This document shows positions 5,912 through 9,877 of a DNA stretch of 9,877 bases, piece by piece. The notes under the pieces were generated by a model. The model worked only from the letters and a program-made list of their open reading frames with translations. It did no database searches and was not told where the DNA came from. A program made the translations under genes and the position numbers. The DNA is taken from the NCBI GenBank assembly GCA_022571175.1, contig JACZYI010000056.1, positions 1-9,877 of the forward strand, in the 5' to 3' direction. The first letter of the stretch is position 1. Each line of letters begins with the position of its first letter. This DNA comes from Pseudomonadota bacterium (GTDB taxonomy: Bacteria; Pseudomonadota; Alphaproteobacteria; Sphingomonadales; SMXR01).

Positions 5912-7297
5912 CTAACTGAGGCCAGCGACCAGCACGACGACGAGTGCGATCGGCACCAGAAATTTAATCAGCACATGCCAGATTTCAAATATACCACCTT
6001 CGGGCAATGCGAGTTCATCTCTAAGACTATCACGGGACACAATCCAGCCAACGAAGATAGCCAGCAAGAGCCCACCAATAGGCATGATAAGATTACTCAC
6101 GGTAAAATCGATTATCTTGCCAAAATTGGCTGGAACGCCACCAATAGTATCCAGTCCGAGGAAACTGAGCGGTAAAAGATCCTTCCACTCATTTGATGAA
6201 AATACGGTCAGCAGCCCAACCGTAAAAGCTATGCCTCCTCCCATAATTGCAGCCCGCCAACGGTTCATGTTCAGCTTATCCACAAAATAGGAAACAGCTG
6301 GTTCCAACAGAGAGATTGACGATGTAATGGCTGCGATCGTCAGCAGTATGAAGAACAGCGAGCCAACAATCGCACCTCCCGGCATCTGGCCAAAGGCTAT
6401 GGGAAGCGTGATAAAAATCAGTGTCGGGCCGCTATCCGGGCTCAGGCCATAGGCAAAAACCAGCGGGAAGATGGCAAGACCGGCTATCAGGGCCACACCT
6501 GTATCGGCGACCACTATCATAGCTGCAGACTGGGTCAAATTAATATTTTTGGGCAGATAGGCACCGTAAATAATCATGGTACCCACGGTCACGCTCAGGG
6601 AAAAGAATGCCTGTCCCATGGCAGCCAATGCCACATTCCCGTTGATTTTTGAAAAATCGGGAGTGAAGAGAAAGCTTACAGCTTTTGCAAATTCACCGGC
6701 TACCATAGCATATCCGACCAGGACCAGAAGGATCAGGAAAAGCATGGGCATGAGATAGATCACTGCTTTTTCGAGACCAGATTTAATGCCGCGACCGACG
6801 ATATAAACGGTGAGGCCGATAAAAGCCAAATGCCAGAAGGTCATGACTCCCGGGCTGGCTTCAAAGCTATTCATCATTTCGGCAGCACCGGCCGCATCCA
6901 CACCGGCGAAAGTGGCTGTGGCTGCTTTTACGATATAGGCCATCACCCATCCGGCGATGACACTGTAAAAGCTCAAAAGGCCAAGTCCACCACCAAAAGC
7001 ACCCAAATGACCCAGCCATGCCCACTTTTCAGACTTGCCCGATTCCCGGGCCAGCTTAATGAGAGATGCCATTGGGCTACCGCCGCCGCGACGACCAACA
7101 GTTAGCTCGGCCAACAACACCGGAAAGCCTATGAGAGCGACAAATCCGATATAGACGAGGACGAAGGCCGCTCCTCCATTTTCGCCTGCCATATACGGGA
7201 AACGCCAGATATTACCAAGGCCAACCGCAGACCCTACCGCCGCAAACATAAAAGCCATTCGTGATGACCATTGTTCTTGTACACCAGATGCAGACAT
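5912..7297 (-). CDS. Sodium-dependent transporter, NSS/SNF family
   Basis: A Na+-coupled symporter of the LeuT/MhsT family in the inner membrane; in bacteria these usually import amino acids, but the substrate cannot be read from sequence. The 461-residue protein starts with a short hydrophilic stretch, then the TM1 signature GSAVGLGNIWRFPY at 22-35, whose unwound part binds Na+ and substrate. Other landmarks: SFYSVIAGW in TM3 (109-117) with Tyr111 where LeuT has its substrate-gating Tyr; GRGIKSGLEK at 168-177; the TM6 region FFSLSVTVGTMIIYGAYL at 231-248; and AITSSISLLEP in TM8 (323-333), including the TSS of the second Na+ site. About eleven hydrophobic segments are visible, fewer than the twelve of eukaryotic members but common in bacterial ones. 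The start is supported by GGGGGAG just upstream (7301-7307). It is a single-gene unit, convergent with sufE. Confidence 0.92.
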   Translation of the reverse strand: MSASGVQEQWSSRMAFMFAAVGSAVGLGNIWRFPYMAGENGGAAFVLVYIGFVALIGFPVLLAELTVGRRGGGSPMASLIKLARESGKSEKWAWLGHLGAFGGGLGLLSFYSVIAGWVMAYIVKAATATFAGVDAAGAAEMMNSFEASPGVMTFWHLAFIGLTVYIVGRGIKSGLEKAVIYLMPMLFLILLVLVGYAMVAGEFAKAVSFLFTPDFSKINGNVALAAMGQAFFSLSVTVGTMIIYGAYLPKNINLTQSAAMIVVADTGVALIAGLAIFPLVFAYGLSPDSGPTLIFITLPIAFGQMPGGAIVGSLFFILLTIAAITSSISLLEPAVSYFVDKLNMNRWRAAIMGGGIAFTVGLLTVFSSNEWKDLLPLSFLGLDTIGGVPANFGKIIDFTVSNLIMPIGGLLLAIFVGWIVSRDSLRDELALPEGGIFEIWHVLIKFLVPIALVVVLVAGLS

Positions 7298-7355
7298 AAA
7301 CTCCCCCTAAGAACCTATTATGGCAGACTCATATCGCCGCCCCATGTTTGCGCGA

Positions 7356-7383
7356 AGTCTAGTCAGGAATAATCCAGGGTCAA
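7356..7383 (-). promoter_or_regulatory. Possible housekeeping-type promoter for the NSS transporter gene
   Basis: On the - strand TTGACC (7383-7378) and TAGACT (7361-7356) are separated by 16 bases, 59 bases before the transporter ATG. The -35 box matches five of six and the -10 box four of six consensus bases. This is one plausible match in a roughly 100-base gap and is not decisive. Confidence 0.3.
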
Positions 7384-7402
7384 CGATGAAAAACGAGAAT
7401 TT

Positions 7403-7918
7403 TTAACGAGCCGCCTTGGCTTTTAATACATCAAAAGCAATACGGACCATCTGAAACTGTTGTTCGGCTTTCGTGTCGCCTTGATTGTGGTCCGGATGAA
7501 ACTGCTTGGCCAGCTTGCGATATTGGGTCTTGATCTGTTTTTCGCTGGCATCTGTTTCCAATCCCAGAACCTGAAGAGCGTCTCTTTCGGTCTTTGTAAA
7601 TCCACTTGCGTCAACCACGCCCCCCCATCCATACACGTCCGATTTCTTGTAATCAGCACCGGTTGAACGATCCTGTTCGCTATATTGTCGTGCTTGTTCC
7701 GCGCTCATTCCCTCAAAAAAATTCCAGTTACGGTTATATTCCGCCGCATGGTCCTCACAAAACCACCATTTCTCGGACGAAAGCGGGGACTTGGGGGCAG
7801 GCTTATCGCCGGTATTCATGCATCCCTCAAAATCACAGGTCCGCACCCGGATCGTATCTCGATCCTGGCCATAACTGCCCCAGCGGGGAAACCCCCAACT
7901 CTTTTTTGGTCGCTTCAT
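7403..7918 (-). CDS. J-domain (DnaJ-like) protein with an N-terminal CX4C...CX2H segment
   Basis: A probable Hsp70 co-chaperone; the C-terminal J domain would stimulate the ATPase of DnaK or a relative. With the ATG at 7918 the protein has 171 residues. The J domain covers about 112-171, with YRKLAKQFHPDHN and the essential HPD at 141-143. The N-terminal half carries TCDFEGC (C28, C33) and WWFCEDH (C54, H57), a possible metal-binding set, followed by AAEYNRNWNFFEGMS. I associate this architecture with a short family common in alphaproteobacteria whose function is not well defined. The frame stays open to 8032, but the extra 38 residues do not look conserved, and 7918 gives the usual distance to the first Cys. 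No strong ribosome site precedes 7918, so the start is uncertain. It diverges from chvI. Confidence 0.82.
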   Translation of the reverse strand: MKRPKKSWGFPRWGSYGQDRDTIRVRTCDFEGCMNTGDKPAPKSPLSSEKWWFCEDHAAEYNRNWNFFEGMSAEQARQYSEQDRSTGADYKKSDVYGWGGVVDASGFTKTERDALQVLGLETDASEKQIKTQYRKLAKQFHPDHNQGDTKAEQQFQMVRIAFDVLKAKAAR

Positions 7919-8085
7919 TAGTGTGGACCCATAATTTCGAACCCAATAGTTTACCATATTCAAAAACATCATCCCACCATTGATCACAAATCCGGTGTCC
8001 AGAAATTGTGTCCGGGTGCATGTCTCCGTCATCTTTTGATCCCAATTCCGAACTAGCCAGGAGAGGGTCGAACATTTTCCACCAC

Positions 8086-8136
8086 TCTAGCCTTGGGGGT
8101 TAGGCCAAAAAGGGCTAGAAGATTAAGGCTTGGAGG
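8086..8136 (+). promoter_or_regulatory. Possible structured leader and ribosome site of chvI
   Basis: TCTAGCC (8086-8092) pairs with GGCTAGA (8113-8119), and TTGG (8093-8096) with CCAA (8104-8107), giving an imperfect hairpin. AGCCTT (8089-8094) can alternatively pair with AAGGCT (8125-8130), which directly abuts the GGAGG ribosome site (8132-8136). The two pairings exclude each other. No T run follows, so this is not a simple terminator. A regulatory role is inference only. Confidence 0.25.
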
Positions 8137-8146
8137 ATTTTTTGTT

Positions 8147-8848
8147 ATGAGTGCAGATATTGCTCTGGTTGATGACGACCGAAACATCCTGACATCGGTA
8201 ACTATCAGCCTTGAAAATGAAGGTTTTAAGGTGCGCACTTATCCAGACGGTGCAAGCGCCCTAGAAGCCCTGGCTGAAAAGCCTGCTGATCTGGCTGTGC
8301 TCGACATAAAAATGCCCCGCATGGATGGCATGGAATTGTTACGGCGGCTTCGCCAGTCCACAGATATGCCGGTCATATTCCTTACCTCTAAAGACGAAGA
8401 GATAGACGAAGTTCTTGGCCTGAAGATGGGCGCTGATGATTATATAGCAAAACCTTTTTCCCAGCGTCTTTTGATAGAACGGATTCGGGCGATCCTGAGG
8501 CGGGTTGCAGCGGTAAAAAAGCCGCGCAAGGATGATGATGAAGATCAGGTTCTGGTTCGCGGAAACCTGACCCTGGATCCTCTACGCCATATTGTAAAAT
8601 GGCGAGACAAAGGCATTAACCTGACTGTTACCGAATTTTTGATTTTACAAGCTCTCGCGGCAAGGCCGGGTCATGTCAAAAGCCGTGACCAGTTAATGGA
8701 CGCCGCCTATGCTGACGATATTTATGTGGATGACCGCACAATCGATAGCCACATCAAGCGGCTAAGGAAGAAATTCCGCGCGGTTGATGAGGAATTTTCC
8801 AGCATAGAAACCCTCTATGGCGTGGGTTATCGCTACAGCGACGGCTGA
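8147..8848 (+). CDS. chvI: ChvI-type response regulator (OmpR/PhoB family)
   Basis: A DNA-binding response regulator phosphorylated by ChvG. In Rhizobiales the pair controls envelope, acid-response, exopolysaccharide and motility genes. The protein has 233 residues. The receiver domain covers about 1-118, with the acidic pair in VDDD (8-11), phosphoacceptor Asp53 in AVLDIKMPRMDG, Thr80 in VIFLTSKDEE and Lys102 in YIAKPF. A winged-helix output domain covers about 133-232 and ends DRTIDSHIKRLRKKFR and YGVGYRY, typical of the OmpR class. The start ATG 8147 is chosen because GGAGG (8132-8136) lies ten bases upstream and MSADIALVDDDRN is a normal N terminus; an in-frame GTG-type start at 8093 would add a basic stretch over the ribosome site. 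The TGA stop overlaps the chvG start by one base, implying coupled translation. Sequence and context fit ChvI better than PhoB or OmpR. Confidence 0.92.
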   Translation: MSADIALVDDDRNILTSVTISLENEGFKVRTYPDGASALEALAEKPADLAVLDIKMPRMDGMELLRRLRQSTDMPVIFLTSKDEEIDEVLGLKMGADDYIAKPFSQRLLIERIRAILRRVAAVKKPRKDDDEDQVLVRGNLTLDPLRHIVKWRDKGINLTVTEFLILQALAARPGHVKSRDQLMDAAYADDIYVDDRTIDSHIKRLRKKFRAVDEEFSSIETLYGVGYRYSDG

Positions 8849-9877
8849 TGCCACAGGCACAACCATCAAAAGCAACTAGCCGCCGGGGCATGAGCAGTTT
8901 GGGGCTTTTTTCGCCGCTTATGCGACGTATTTTGGCGGTCAATGTCATCGCCATTGCCATTCTTGGCGGCGGCATTCTTTATCTCAATCAATTCTGGAAT
9001 GATTTACTGGAGCAGCGGACCGAAAATCTTCTGGTTCATGCCGAGATAATCGCTGGCGCTCTTGGTGAATCCACCTCCCTTGGTCCGGAGAGCAAGACCA
9101 TCCTGCCAGAGCCCGCCCGCCAAATCATTGGACGTCTGGTAGGACCAACTAACACCAGGGCAAGGCTTTTCTCACCCGATGGCGTGCTCATAGCAGACAG
9201 CCGGTTCATGTCTCTCGGACGCTCGGTATATGTTATTCCCCTGCCGCCCCCTGACGAACCGCTTGATGCTATCGAGTTCATACTTAACTGGATTAATGAT
9301 GCTTTGGACAGCCTGGTTCTTGATCCAGATATTCCAGACTATGCAGAGCGATTCGAGCAACGCGCTTCGGACTATGAGGAAGTGGGTATTGCACTTTCCG
9401 GGGAACAGGGTTCGCATCTGAGGCGGTTAGAGGGCGGCAATCTTCTGATTACAGTGGCTGTGCCAGTCCAGCGATTCAGGCGTGTGCTCGGTGGACTCCT
9501 GCTCTCCACAGACACCTCAGATATCAAGGCAATCATTTTTCAAGAGCGCCTTCGTTTCTTGAAGGTATTGGGGGTATCACTTGGTGTGACTCTTCTGTTG
9601 TCGGTTTTCCTGGGCAGGACTATAGCCCGCCCCATCCGTCATCTGGCAGCGGCAGCCGACGAGGTTACCAAGAATATTGGCCGGGATCATGATCTGGAAA
9701 AATTCTCAAACCGTAAGGATGAGATCGGCGCTCTCTCCCGATCCTTGAGCAAAATGACCCGCGCCCTTTACCACCAACTGGATGCCGTGGAAAGTTTTGC
9801 TGCCGACGTTTCACATGAGTTGAAGAATCCACTAAGTTCGCTCAGGAGTGCCATAGAAACCATCCAGCGAACCGATG
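8848..9877 (+). CDS. chvG: ChvG-type sensor histidine kinase, N-terminal part (3' end outside window)
   Basis: The membrane sensor kinase partner of ChvI (ChvG/ExoS family), which senses a periplasmic signal. The ATG at 8848 shares its A with the chvI stop (ATGA overlap), and 343 codons are present with no stop before the window ends. A Met at residue 15 is a weaker alternative start. Domains in order: cytoplasmic N terminus; TM1 at about 28-47 (ILAVNVIAIAILGGGILYL); a periplasmic sensing domain at about 50-233, including RARLFSPDGVLIADSRF and the DYEEVGIALSG stretch; TM2 at about 238-258 (VLGVSLGVTLLLSVFLG); a HAMP linker at about 258-310 starting GRTIARPIRHLAAAADEV; then the dimerisation helix FAADVSHELKNPLSSLRSA with phospho-accepting His323. 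The ATP-binding domain lies beyond the window. In other alphaproteobacteria HPr kinase and PTS genes often follow. Confidence 0.92.
   Translation, partial: MPQAQPSKATSRRGMSSLGLFSPLMRRILAVNVIAIAILGGGILYLNQFWNDLLEQRTENLLVHAEIIAGALGESTSLGPESKTILPEPARQIIGRLVGPTNTRARLFSPDGVLIADSRFMSLGRSVYVIPLPPPDEPLDAIEFILNWINDALDSLVLDPDIPDYAERFEQRASDYEEVGIALSGEQGSHLRRLEGGNLLITVAVPVQRFRRVLGGLLLSTDTSDIKAIIFQERLRFLKVLGVSLGVTLLLSVFLGRTIARPIRHLAAAADEVTKNIGRDHDLEKFSNRKDEIGALSRSLSKMTRALYHQLDAVESFAADVSHELKNPLSSLRSAIETIQRTD

Noticed and set aside
7919..8032. Upstream extension of the J-domain protein to an ATG at 8032
   Set aside because: The extra 38 residues do not resemble the family, and the ATG at 7918 gives the usual distance to the first cysteine pair.

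Overview
The window looks like chromosomal DNA of an alphaproteobacterium of moderate G+C. The evidence is a ChvI/ChvG-type two-component pair, a CX4C...CX2H J-domain protein of a kind I associate with alphaproteobacteria, and a PspF/PspABC phage-shock module. The order cannot be decided from the sequence. No insertion sequence, prophage gene, CRISPR array or replication origin is visible, and the gene content is mostly housekeeping and envelope maintenance.

Layout. (1) 1-609, + strand: the 3' part of a GTP-type phosphoenolpyruvate carboxykinase gene (pckG), followed 15 bases later by an intact tRNA-Val(CAC). (2) 642-3461, - strand: a secreted lipoprotein amidohydrolase of the YtcJ type, downstream of pspF, the AAA+ activator of sigma-54 promoters. 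(3) 3462-3926: a divergent control region with a near-perfect -24/-12 (sigma-54) promoter, and between it and pspA a roughly 300-base leader that may encode a small protein. (4) 3927-5262, + strand: pspA-pspB-pspC, followed by a hairpin that may end the transcript. (5) 5405-5839, + strand: sufE, ending at a strong bidirectional terminator shared with (6), the convergent - strand gene for a sodium:neurotransmitter-symporter (NSS/SNF) family transporter. (7) 7403-7918, - strand: a J-domain protein. (8) 8147-9877, + strand: chvI and chvG, joined by an ATGA-type overlap; chvG runs off the window end.

How it works together. PspF should activate the sigma-54 promoter at 3593-3608. PspA, from the same transcript, inhibits PspF until membrane stress, sensed through PspB and PspC, releases it. 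About 3 kb away lies ChvG/ChvI, a second envelope- and acid-responsive system, so two cell-envelope stress circuits sit close together. In Rhizobiales the PEP carboxykinase gene is an immediate neighbour of chvI. Here a PEPCK gene of the GTP type lies about 7.6 kb from chvI, with the other genes in between.

The least explained parts are the psp leader with its two overlapping small reading frames, the region between the J-domain gene and chvI (an 80-codon reading frame on one strand and mutually exclusive hairpins before the chvI ribosome site), and the exported amidohydrolase that follows pspF. I do not see clear evidence of a wholly new system.
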